Positions 1 to 5,512 of a stretch of DNA of 26,535 bases are shown piece after piece; position 1 is the first letter of the stretch; every line of letters begins with the position of its first letter. The DNA is from Lachnospiraceae bacterium. Its GTDB lineage: Bacteria > Bacillota > Clostridia > Lachnospirales > Lachnospiraceae. Both the position numbers and the translations under genes were made by a program. The stretch is taken from contig CAADTT010000035.1 in NCBI GenBank assembly GCA_900752065.1, forward strand, positions 1 to 26,535, read 5' to 3'. The notes beneath the pieces were generated by a model that did not search any database, had not been told where the DNA came from, and saw nothing but the letters and a program-made list of their open reading frames with translations.

Positions 1-1
1 A

Positions 2-10
2 TGTGGATAA
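2..10 (-). other. Perfect DnaA-box 9-mer
   Basis: Read on the minus strand this is TTATCCACA, the consensus DnaA binding site. It sits alone at the window edge, and nothing else here suggests a replication origin. It could be chance or part of an upstream cluster that is not visible. Confidence 0.35.
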
Positions 11-89
11 CCCATTCAAAAAATAGAGAGAATGGTGAAAAAAAAGCATTTTTATAATATCGGCAGGCTAAAAGATATATTTACCTTTC

Positions 90-113
90 AATGCTGTTTT
101 GAAGCATTTTTTC
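90..113 (+). terminator. Weak terminator-like hairpin
   Basis: A short stem AATGCT/AGCATT (90-95 with 103-108) is followed by a run of T. It may end a transcript entering from the left, and lies just before the promoter of the purine operon. The stem is only 6 bp and AT-rich, so the call is tentative. Confidence 0.3.
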
Positions 114-142
114 TTGCAAAATAAAAATAAATAGTGTAAGAT
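114..142 (+). promoter_or_regulatory. Promoter of the purine operon
   Basis: TTGCAA (114-119) and TAAGAT (137-142) are separated by 17 bp. The expected transcription start near 148-150 falls just before the first pairing strand of the ZTP riboswitch (153), which supports the assignment. The -10 box matches only 4 of 6 consensus bases. Confidence 0.5.
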
Positions 143-149
143 GGGCGTA

Positions 150-269
150 ACGGTTGTACGACTGGCGGAAAAGTAGGAGTACCTACGGGGAGTACAACGA
201 GAGAATATGCCGACCGCCTGGGCGACCACTTGAGCAGAAGTATGGTCCTCAGGCGGTCTTGTTTTGTTA
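150..269 (+). promoter_or_regulatory. ZTP (ZMP, pfl-type) riboswitch
   Basis: Seen: P1 GTTGTAC (153-159) pairs perfectly with GTACAAC (192-198). P2 GTAGG (173-177) pairs with CCTAC (182-186). The conserved pfl signatures ACTGGCGG, CGGGGAGT and CCGCCTGGGC are present in order. GGCGG (164-168) can form the class-defining pseudoknot with CCGCC (214-218). Known: ZTP riboswitches bind ZMP/ZTP, purine intermediates that accumulate when 10-formyl-tetrahydrofolate is low, and switch on folate and purine genes. Inference: ligand binding stabilises the pseudoknot, blocks the overlapping terminator at 212-269, and allows transcription of the AICAR transformylase pair immediately downstream, which is the expected target. 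Confidence 0.95.
212..269 (+). terminator. Riboswitch-controlled intrinsic terminator
   Basis: GACCGCCTG (212-220) pairs perfectly with CAGGCGGTC (250-258), with an inner GACCA (224-228)/TGGTC (243-247) stem, followed by a T-rich tract TTGTTTTGTT. Its 5' arm contains the CCGCC that forms the aptamer pseudoknot, so the ligand-bound fold and the terminator exclude each other. This predicts an ON switch. Confidence 0.9.
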
Positions 270-297
270 TGTCAACTACCACGAAAGGAGAAGATTC

Positions 298-1011
298 ATG
301 AAGAAAATCTCATTGGAGCAGGAGTTAAAGGGAAATGCATACCCGGGAAGAGGTATCGTGATCGGGAAATCGGCAGACGGCAGGTCGGCAGTGACTGCTT
401 ATTTTATCATGGGAAGAAGTGAAAACAGCCGGAACCGCGTGTTTGTAGAAGAAGGAGAAGGCATCCGTACCCAGGCATTTGATCCGTCAAAGTTGATAGA
501 TCCGAGCCTGATCATCTATGCGCCGGTGCGCGTGCTGGGAAATAAGACCATCGTGACAAACGGCGACCAGACGGATACCATTTATGAAGGCATGGATAAG
601 CAGATGACTTTTGAGCAGAGCCTGCGCAGCAGGGAGTTTGAGCCGGATGCTCCGAACTATACGCCGAGGATTTCCGGAATCATGCATGTAGAGGGCGGCA
701 ATTATAACTATGCGCTGTCTATCTTAAAAAGCGCTGATGGGAACCCGGATTCCTGCCGCCGCTATACTTTTGCGTATGAAAATCCAGTGAATGGTGAGGG
801 CCATTTTATCCATACCTACCAGTGTGATGGAAATCCCCTTCCGAGTTTTGAGGGTGAGCCGAAGTGCGTGGAGATCCCAGATGATATGGAGGCATTTACA
901 GAGATGCTCTGGAATAGTCTGAATGAAGAGAACAAGGTGTCTCTTTTTGTGAGATACATTGACATCGCTACAGGAACCTATGAGACAAAAATCGTGAATA
1001 AAAATCAGTAG
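298..1011 (+). CDS. purO: IMP cyclohydrolase (stand-alone, PurO-like)
   Basis: A 237-residue protein predicted to close FAICAR to IMP, the last step of de novo purine synthesis, in the cytoplasm. The N-terminal stretch with YPGRGIVIG, AYFIMGRS and NSRNRVF resembles the IMP_cyclohyd (COG3363, archaeal PurO-like) family, and the length fits that family rather than the PurH cyclohydrolase domain. The reading frame is open from 154, but that part is the riboswitch. ATG 298 follows AAAGGAGAAG at a good distance and lies after the riboswitch terminator. The stop TAG lies within the TAGGAGG Shine-Dalgarno of the next gene, so translation is probably coupled. No second cyclohydrolase domain is seen in the next gene, so the two make one split PurH function. 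Confidence 0.85.
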   Translation: MKKISLEQELKGNAYPGRGIVIGKSADGRSAVTAYFIMGRSENSRNRVFVEEGEGIRTQAFDPSKLIDPSLIIYAPVRVLGNKTIVTNGDQTDTIYEGMDKQMTFEQSLRSREFEPDAPNYTPRISGIMHVEGGNYNYALSILKSADGNPDSCRRYTFAYENPVNGEGHFIHTYQCDGNPLPSFEGEPKCVEIPDDMEAFTEMLWNSLNEENKVSLFVRYIDIATGTYETKIVNKNQ

Positions 1012-1024
1012 GAGGAAGGATATC

Positions 1025-2203
1025 ATGAAGGAATTACAGTTAAAATACGGATGCAACCCGAACCAGAAGCCGTCCAGGATCTACATGGGAGACGGCAGTG
1101 AGCTTCCAATCAAGGTTCTGATGGGAAGACCGGGGTATATCAACTTTCTGGATGCTTTCAACGGATGGCAGCTCGTGCGTGAACTGAAAGAGGCCACCGG
1201 ACTTCCGGCAGCGACTTCCTTTAAGCATGTATCTCCGGCAGGCGCAGCCATTGGTCTTCCGCTGACAGAGACACTGGCGAAGATCTACTGGGTAGACGAT
1301 ATGGGTGAGCTTTCTCCGCTGGCATGTGCCTATGCGAGAGCGAGAGGCGCGGATAGAATGTCCTCTTTCGGTGATTTTATTGCCCTGTCTGACGTATGTG
1401 ACAAGGATACAGCAAGCCTGATCAAGCGTGAGGTATCGGACGGTGTGATCGCTCCGGGTTATACAGAGGAAGCTTTAGAAATCCTGGCGCAGAAGAAAAA
1501 CGGAAATTATAATGTGATCCAGATTGACGAAAGCTACCGTCCGAATCCCATCGAACATAAAGAAGTATTTGGCATTACCTTTGAGCAGGGAAGGCAGGAG
1601 CTCCCGATCAATGACGAGCTGCTGTCCAATATTGTGACGGAAAATAAAGAGCTTCCAGCAGAGGCGCTTCGTGATCTGAAGATTTCCCTGATCACTTTGA
1701 AATATACCCAGTCCAATTCCGTATGCTTTGTAAAGGATGGACAGGCGATCGGCATCGGCGCCGGGCAGCAGTCCCGCGTACACTGCACGCGTCTGGCTGG
1801 GCAGAAGGCCGATAACTGGCTGCTGCGGCAGTGTCCGAAGGTTATGAACCTTCCGTTTATCGACGGCATCCGCCGCGCGGACAGAGATAATGCGATTGAT
1901 GTTTATATCGGAGAGGAATATATGGATGTGCTGGCAGACGGCGCATGGCAGAAGATCTTCAAGGAGAAGCCGGAGGTATTTACGAGAGAAGAGAAACGCG
2001 CATGGCTTGATCAGATGACAGGTGTGGTGCTGGGGTCCGATGCCTTCTTCCCGTTCAGCGACAATATCGAGCGGGCGAAGAAGAGCGGTGTGACCTATAT
2101 TGCTGAGCCGGGCGGCTCTGTAAGAGATGATGCAGTCATCGAGTGCTGTAATAAATACAATATGGTCATGGCATTTACGGGGATCCGGTTATTCCATCAT
2201 TAA
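1025..2203 (+). CDS. purH: AICAR formyltransferase (stand-alone PurH C-domain)
   Basis: A 392-residue enzyme that transfers a formyl group from 10-formyl-THF to AICAR (ZMP), giving FAICAR. The Lys-His pair of the active site is present (K67-H68 in SFKHVSPAG, as in the human ATIC transformylase domain), as are YTQSNSV, the FPFSDNIERAKKSG segment and the AEPGGSVRDD segment near the C terminus. There is no N-terminal MGS-like IMP cyclohydrolase domain, so this is the transformylase alone; the partner activity is encoded 13 bp upstream. TAGGAGGAAGGAT precedes the ATG. The enzyme consumes the ligand sensed by the upstream riboswitch, so the operon responds to its own backlog. The gene symbol is by domain homology only. 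Confidence 0.92.
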   Translation: MKELQLKYGCNPNQKPSRIYMGDGSELPIKVLMGRPGYINFLDAFNGWQLVRELKEATGLPAATSFKHVSPAGAAIGLPLTETLAKIYWVDDMGELSPLACAYARARGADRMSSFGDFIALSDVCDKDTASLIKREVSDGVIAPGYTEEALEILAQKKNGNYNVIQIDESYRPNPIEHKEVFGITFEQGRQELPINDELLSNIVTENKELPAEALRDLKISLITLKYTQSNSVCFVKDGQAIGIGAGQQSRVHCTRLAGQKADNWLLRQCPKVMNLPFIDGIRRADRDNAIDVYIGEEYMDVLADGAWQKIFKEKPEVFTREEKRAWLDQMTGVVLGSDAFFPFSDNIERAKKSGVTYIAEPGGSVRDDAVIECCNKYNMVMAFTGIRLFHH

Positions 2204-2210
2204 AAGGATG

Positions 2211-2245
2211 CAGGGACACGGTTTGCGGATCGTGTCCCTGTTCTT
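2211..2245 (+). terminator. Intrinsic terminator of the purine operon
   Basis: CAGGGACACG (2211-2220) pairs perfectly with CGTGTCCCTG (2231-2240) across a 10-nt loop and is followed by TTCTTCT. Confidence 0.88.
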
Positions 2246-2305
2246 CTGACAAAAAAGACATTCATAAAGTCACATAATATAAAAATGCAAATTTAAATAT
2301 AAGTA

Positions 2306-2334
2306 GTGACAAACGAAAAGGTTTGTGATATAAT
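2306..2334 (+). promoter_or_regulatory. Promoter of the coiled-coil gene
   Basis: GTGACA (2306-2311), 17-bp spacer, TATAAT (2329-2334). One mismatch in the -35 and a perfect -10, positioned 32 bp before the start codon. Confidence 0.8.
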
Positions 2335-2365
2335 ACTCTTACTTTATGAAAAGGAGGAGTAAACG

Positions 2366-3007
2366 ATGGCATTGACAAACGATGATCTTCAGGCAATCTC
2401 TAAGATGTTTGCAGGAGGAATGGCGGATGTGAAAGAGAAACTGACTCGGATGGAAGACGGGCAGAAGCAGATGGATGACCGCCTGACACGAATGGAAGAC
2501 GGGCAGAAGCAGATGGATGACCGCCTGACACGAATGGAAGACGGGCAGAAGCAGATGGACGGCCGCCTGACTCGGATGGAAGATAGCCAGAAGCTGGTCG
2601 GGGATCGTCTGACCGGCCTGGAAAAAGGGATGGACAGGATGCGCGACAGCCAGATGCAGATGGAGAGCCGTCTGGCCGGTATGGAAACAGCCCAGAAAAA
2701 GATGCAGGACTGCCTGGCCCATGTGGAAAGCAGCCAGCAGCAGACCGAAACCAATATCAGGTGTATAGAAAGAAAGATGCTGAATATTGAGGAGAAAATG
2801 ATCTGCCTGGATGCAAATGTAAAAAAGATTCAGGTAGAGATGGAAACGAACATAGTTCCGAGGCTTCAGATCATGGAATCCTGCTATTTGACGTCCTACC
2901 AGAGAATCCAGCTTGCGGCGGATAAGATCGACCGGATGGACAGTGATGTGGATGTGATTAAAAAAGTCGTGACAAAGCATAGCGAGCAGCTCCAGAAAAC
3001 GGCATAA
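2366..3007 (+). CDS. Coiled-coil protein with 14-residue repeats, unknown function
   Basis: A 213-residue protein with no signal peptide or membrane segment, so probably cytoplasmic. Residues about 29-70 are near-identical 14-residue repeats (MEDGQKQMDDRLTR), two heptads each. Degenerate copies with the same spacing (MEDSQKLVGDRLTG, MRDSQMQMESRLAG, METAQKKMQDCLAH) carry the pattern to about residue 125. The whole chain is heptad-like, with few prolines and many Gln, Met and charged residues, suggesting a long parallel coiled coil. AAGGAGG lies 8 nt before the ATG and a strong promoter precedes it. It stands alone between the purine terminator and the promoter of the nitroreductase gene. I cannot assign a family. 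A scaffold or phage-tail/SMC-like stalk role would be speculation. Confidence 0.8.
   Translation: MALTNDDLQAISKMFAGGMADVKEKLTRMEDGQKQMDDRLTRMEDGQKQMDDRLTRMEDGQKQMDGRLTRMEDSQKLVGDRLTGLEKGMDRMRDSQMQMESRLAGMETAQKKMQDCLAHVESSQQQTETNIRCIERKMLNIEEKMICLDANVKKIQVEMETNIVPRLQIMESCYLTSYQRIQLAADKIDRMDSDVDVIKKVVTKHSEQLQKTA
2450..2617 (+). repeat. 42-bp in-frame tandem repeats
   Basis: Units begin at 2450, 2492, 2534 and 2576. The first three are nearly identical at the DNA level (ATGGAAGACGGGCAGAAGCA core) and the fourth is diverged. Each unit is exactly 14 codons, or two coiled-coil heptads. Identity at synonymous sites points to recent duplication or slippage rather than selection on protein alone. Confidence 0.9.
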
Positions 3008-3038
3008 CAAGTTCCATCATGCCAAAGATAAAAAGTAT

Positions 3039-3066
3039 TTGCATTTCGGTAAAAACATGTTACAAT
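3039..3066 (+). promoter_or_regulatory. Promoter of the nitroreductase-like gene
   Basis: TTGCAT (3039-3044), 16-bp spacer, TACAAT (3061-3066) with an extended -10 TGT immediately before it. Confidence 0.6.
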
Positions 3067-3097
3067 ATCTTTACAAAACGTTAAAAAGGTGAGTAAT

Positions 3098-3859
3098 ATG
3101 AATTTATACGAAGCGATATATGCCAGACGCTCCGTAAGGAAGTTTCGCATGGAGCCGGTAGATGACACGATTATAAATGAAATATTTAAATTTTTGGAAG
3201 AGTCGGAGCCTCTGTTTCCGGAAATCAAAATTACTGCCCGTATCTATCCATCCCAGGGACAAAAGGTGCGGTTTTCAGGATTTTCCAATGTATCCGCACC
3301 GCATTATCTGGTGCTTTATACAGAAAAAAAGGAAAAGAGTGAGATGAATGCAGGCTATGTCATGCAGCAGACGGCGCTTTACCTCACATCCAGAGGTGTG
3401 GGGAGCTGTTATCAGGGTATGGCGAAAAAACGGGATGCAAATCTGGAAGAGGAGGGGCTGTCCTGTGTGATGGTGATGGCTTTTGGCTATCCTAAGAGTC
3501 CGGGAAAAAGCAGGGAGGCGAAAAGGCTGTCTCTGGAAGAACTGTGCGCAGTTAAAAATCAGCCGAAGACTCATACGAGGGAGCTTCTGGAGGCGGCCCG
3601 TCTGGCGCCTTCTAGTTTTAACAGCCAGCCGTGGAGATTTGTCGTGTATGAGAACCGTTTTCATATCTTTTCCAGAAAGCCGGTAGGCGGACACCGCATG
3701 CTGAATGGCTATGATGAGTTTAATTTTGGGGTAATGCTGGCGAATGTGATGGAGGCAGCGGAAGAACTGTGGATTGATGTAGAACTGATCAAATTAGACA
3801 ATATTACCCATATAGAGTTACCTAATAATCAATATGTAATCAGCGTGCTTTTGAGATAA
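3098..3859 (+). CDS. Nitroreductase-family flavoprotein
   Basis: A 253-residue protein of the putative FMN-dependent nitroreductase group (TM1586-like). Seen: N-terminal AIYARRSVRKF, the usual phosphate-binding arginine motif of the family, and the second-half motif ARLAPSSFNSQPWRF (around residue 170). The family reduces nitro compounds, quinones or related electrophiles using NAD(P)H; the physiological substrate is not readable from sequence. The frame also offers a GTG at 3089, but AGGTGAG lies at the right distance from ATG 3098, so that start is preferred. No terminator is visible after the stop. The tRNA promoter begins 15 bp later. Confidence 0.8.
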   Translation: MNLYEAIYARRSVRKFRMEPVDDTIINEIFKFLEESEPLFPEIKITARIYPSQGQKVRFSGFSNVSAPHYLVLYTEKKEKSEMNAGYVMQQTALYLTSRGVGSCYQGMAKKRDANLEEEGLSCVMVMAFGYPKSPGKSREAKRLSLEELCAVKNQPKTHTRELLEAARLAPSSFNSQPWRFVVYENRFHIFSRKPVGGHRMLNGYDEFNFGVMLANVMEAAEELWIDVELIKLDNITHIELPNNQYVISVLLR

Positions 3860-3873
3860 ATATCATTTAAGTA

Positions 3874-3902
3874 TTGACAAAATGGAAAGTTTGAGATATA
3901 AT
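3874..3902 (+). promoter_or_regulatory. Consensus promoter of the tRNA-Gly gene
   Basis: TTGACA (3874-3879), 17-bp spacer, TATAAT (3897-3902): a perfect sigma-A promoter, ending 27 bp before the mature tRNA. Confidence 0.93.
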
Positions 3903-3929
3903 ATTTTTTGTGTTCGGGAGAACACAGAT

Positions 3930-4002
3930 GCGCGAGTGGCTCAGTTGGTGGAGCGCGACCTTGCCAAGGTCGAGGCCGCGGGTTCGAGTCCCGTCTCGCG
4001 CT
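3930..4002 (+). tRNA. tRNA-Gly (anticodon GCC)
   Basis: The acceptor stem GCGCGAG (3930-3936) pairs with CTCGCGC (3995-4001) and the discriminator is T4002. The anticodon arm CGACC-TTGCCAA-GGTCG gives anticodon GCC, reading GGC/GGU glycine codons. The T arm contains GGTTCGAGTCCC. The CCA tail is not encoded. The gene is transcribed from its own consensus promoter and followed directly by the tandem hairpin repeats. Confidence 0.95.
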
Positions 4003-4007
4003 TTTCT

Positions 4008-4181
4008 TATGCAGAAAGCGCGCCACTGGCGCCCTTTCTTGCATACTAAGGCATGCAGAAAGCGTACCACCGAGCTCTTTCCTGCATACTAAGGCATGCA
4101 GAAAGCGTACCAGAGAACTCTTTCTTGTATACTAAGGCATGCAGAAAGCGTACCACCGAACTCTTTCCTGCATACTTAGGC
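4008..4181 (+). repeat. Four 43/44-bp tandem hairpin repeats after tRNA-Gly
   Basis: The core ATGCAGAAAGCG recurs at 4009, 4053, 4096 and 4139 (spacings 44, 43, 43), and a partial fifth copy (CATG) starts near 4181. Each unit carries its own inverted repeat, GCAGAAAG near the left and CTTTC(C/T)TG(C/T) near the right. The first unit has an extra GC-rich inner palindrome (GCGCC/GGCGC at 4020-4032). The period is not a multiple of three and there is no T-tract after each hairpin, so neither a gene nor a terminator series explains them. Function unknown. Confidence 0.88.
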
Positions 4182-4186
4182 ATGTT

Positions 4187-4224
4187 AAAAAGCTTCCGGC
4201 CTTTATGGGACGGGAGCTTTTTTT
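4187..4224 (+). terminator. Intrinsic terminator after the tRNA/repeat unit
   Basis: AAAAGCTTCCG pairs with CGGGAGCTTTT (one G-U) around a GGCCTTTATGGGA loop, followed by TTTTTTT. It marks the probable 3' end of the tRNA-Gly plus repeat transcript. Confidence 0.85.
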
Positions 4225-4233
4225 GGGAAATTA

Positions 4234-4242
4234 TGTTAAGAT
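4234..4242 (+). promoter_or_regulatory. Possible extended -10 of lrgAB
   Basis: TGT-TAAGAT (4234-4242) lies 29 bp before the lrgA start. No convincing -35 is seen 17 bp upstream, where the terminator T-tract begins. Confidence 0.35.
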
Positions 4243-4271
4243 AAAGGAAAACGTGAAAGGAGAAAGAAAGA

Positions 4272-4637
4272 ATGAAATGGTTATATGAATTTGGCATCAT
4301 TTTATTGATCACTTTCCTGGGAGAAGTGCTTCATGCGGTGCTTCCGCTGCCGGTTCCGGCGAGTATTTATGGCCTGCTGCTGATGCTTTTCGCTCTGTGT
4401 ACAAAGATATTTAAGGCAGAGCAGGTAAAAGATACTGGAAAGTTTCTGATTGATATCATGCCACCTATGTTCCTTCCGGCAGCAGTGGGGCTTATACTCG
4501 TGTGGCCGGAGCTTCGGCAGGTGCTGATTCCTGTGCTGGTGATCACTCTGCTGACGACAGTGATCGTTATGGCTGTCACCGGAAGGGTGGCGCAGGCTGT
4601 CATCCGGAGAAAGAAAAAGGAGGAGCAGGACAAATGA
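4272..4637 (+). CDS. lrgA: LrgA/CidA-family holin-like membrane protein
   Basis: A 121-residue integral membrane protein with four hydrophobic segments and the family-typical PVPASIYGLLLM and MPPMFLPAAVGL stretches, ending in a basic, Lys-rich cytoplasmic tail. The CidA/LrgA family was named for control of murein hydrolase activity and autolysis. In several Firmicutes LrgAB-type pairs are linked to pyruvate uptake, so a transport role is equally possible. GTGAAAGGAGAAAG precedes the ATG. Its last codons overlap the start of lrgB (ATGA), so the two are co-translated. No LytSR two-component system is visible nearby to indicate regulation. Confidence 0.88.
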   Translation: MKWLYEFGIILLITFLGEVLHAVLPLPVPASIYGLLLMLFALCTKIFKAEQVKDTGKFLIDIMPPMFLPAAVGLILVWPELRQVLIPVLVITLLTTVIVMAVTGRVAQAVIRRKKKEEQDK

Positions 4638-5326
4638 GAGATTTTTTATGCAATTCCGCATATTTTGGGCTGGTTCTCTGCATTGCCGGGTATGCGTTAG
4701 GAACATTTCTGAAAAAGAAATTGAAGTGGGGATTTCTAAACCCCCTTCTGATCTCTATTATTTTTGTGATCGCAGCGATTCAGATTCTGGGTGTGGACTA
4801 TGAGAGCTTCAATGCGTCAGCAAAATATCTGAGCTATCTTTTGACACCGGCCACTGTGTGTCTGGCGATTCCGCTGTATCAGCAGCTTTCGATATTAAAA
4901 GAACACCTTGTGGCGGTGCTTCTGGGAATTCTGGCGGGGGTATTTTCCAGCCTGGGAAGCGTGCTGGGGCTGGCCTGTCTGTTCGGCCTGGATCATACCT
5001 ATTATGTGACGCTCCTGCCAAAGTCTATTACCACGGCAATCGGAATGGGAGTTTCCGAGGAACTGGGGGGCATCACGACGATCACAGTGGCAGTCATTGT
5101 GGTGACAGGAGTGGTCGGAAATGTGATCGCTGAATTTATTTGCCGTCTCTTCCGCATTGAGGAGCCTGTGGCGGTAGGGCTTGCCATTGGAACTTCATCT
5201 CATGCCATCGGAACATCAAAGGCTATGGAGCTGGGAGAAATCCAGGGGGCCATGAGCAGCCTGTCGATCGCAGTGGCGGGGCTTCTGACTGTGGTGGGAG
5301 CATCGGTGTTTGCGAATTTTCTATGA
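4634..5326 (+). CDS. lrgB: LrgB/CidB-family membrane protein
   Basis: A 230-residue polytopic membrane protein. Family landmarks seen: LLTPATVCLAIPLYQQ, the LLPKSITTAIGMGVSEELGG segment, and GTSSHAIGTSKA near the C terminus. The frame is open further upstream (from 4502) inside lrgA, but ATG 4634, overlapping the lrgA stop as ATGA, with AGGAGCAGG before it, gives the normal family length. LrgB works with LrgA as a two-component membrane system, classically restraining autolysis or carrying pyruvate. No clear terminator follows. The next 186 bp hold the GH101 leader. Confidence 0.9.
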   Translation: MRDFLCNSAYFGLVLCIAGYALGTFLKKKLKWGFLNPLLISIIFVIAAIQILGVDYESFNASAKYLSYLLTPATVCLAIPLYQQLSILKEHLVAVLLGILAGVFSSLGSVLGLACLFGLDHTYYVTLLPKSITTAIGMGVSEELGGITTITVAVIVVTGVVGNVIAEFICRLFRIEEPVAVGLAIGTSSHAIGTSKAMELGEIQGAMSSLSIAVAGLLTVVGASVFANFL

Positions 5327-5412
5327 CGATATTTCCGGGCGTTTGCACAAAAGGATATTATTTGGTGAATATATGCATAAATTAAAAAAAAGAATAGAAA
5401 AATTTGTTGGAA

Positions 5413-5422
5413 TGTATATAAT
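5413..5422 (+). promoter_or_regulatory. Possible -10 region of the GH101 gene
   Basis: TGTATATAAT, with TATAAT at 5417-5422, lies about 90 bp before the chosen start codon in a very AT-rich stretch. There is no good -35 at 17 bp, so the promoter may be activator-dependent or lie elsewhere. Confidence 0.35.
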
Positions 5423-5512
5423 ATAAAGTAACAGAGGTATCGTATGGAGAAAAATACACAAATATGGTACTTCAGGGGAAAATATAAGGGGAAAAATTCA
5501 AAAGGAGGAACT

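Noticed and set aside
1..57. Short frame from the first base ending in TAA
   Set aside because: Only 18 codons, low complexity, no support. It might be the tail of a gene upstream, but that cannot be judged from this window.
154..297. N-terminal extension of the IMP cyclohydrolase frame
   Set aside because: This stretch is the ZTP riboswitch and its terminator; the open frame there is accidental.
2339..3010. Minus-strand open frame of 223 codons with repeats
   Set aside because: It mirrors the 42-bp repeats of the coiled-coil gene. The plus-strand gene has promoter, ribosome site and heptads; the mirror has none.
4009..4181. CRISPR array
   Set aside because: The units abut with no unique spacers, and no cas genes are present in the window.
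3908..4312. Several short open frames on both strands across the tRNA and its trailer
   Set aside because: They overlap the tRNA-Gly and the 43-bp repeats, and repeat-derived peptides in rotating frames explain them.
5444..5512. Earlier ATG for the GH101 protein
   Set aside because: It would place 23 extra polar residues before the signal peptide; ATG 5513 has AGGAGG and gives a normal signal peptide.
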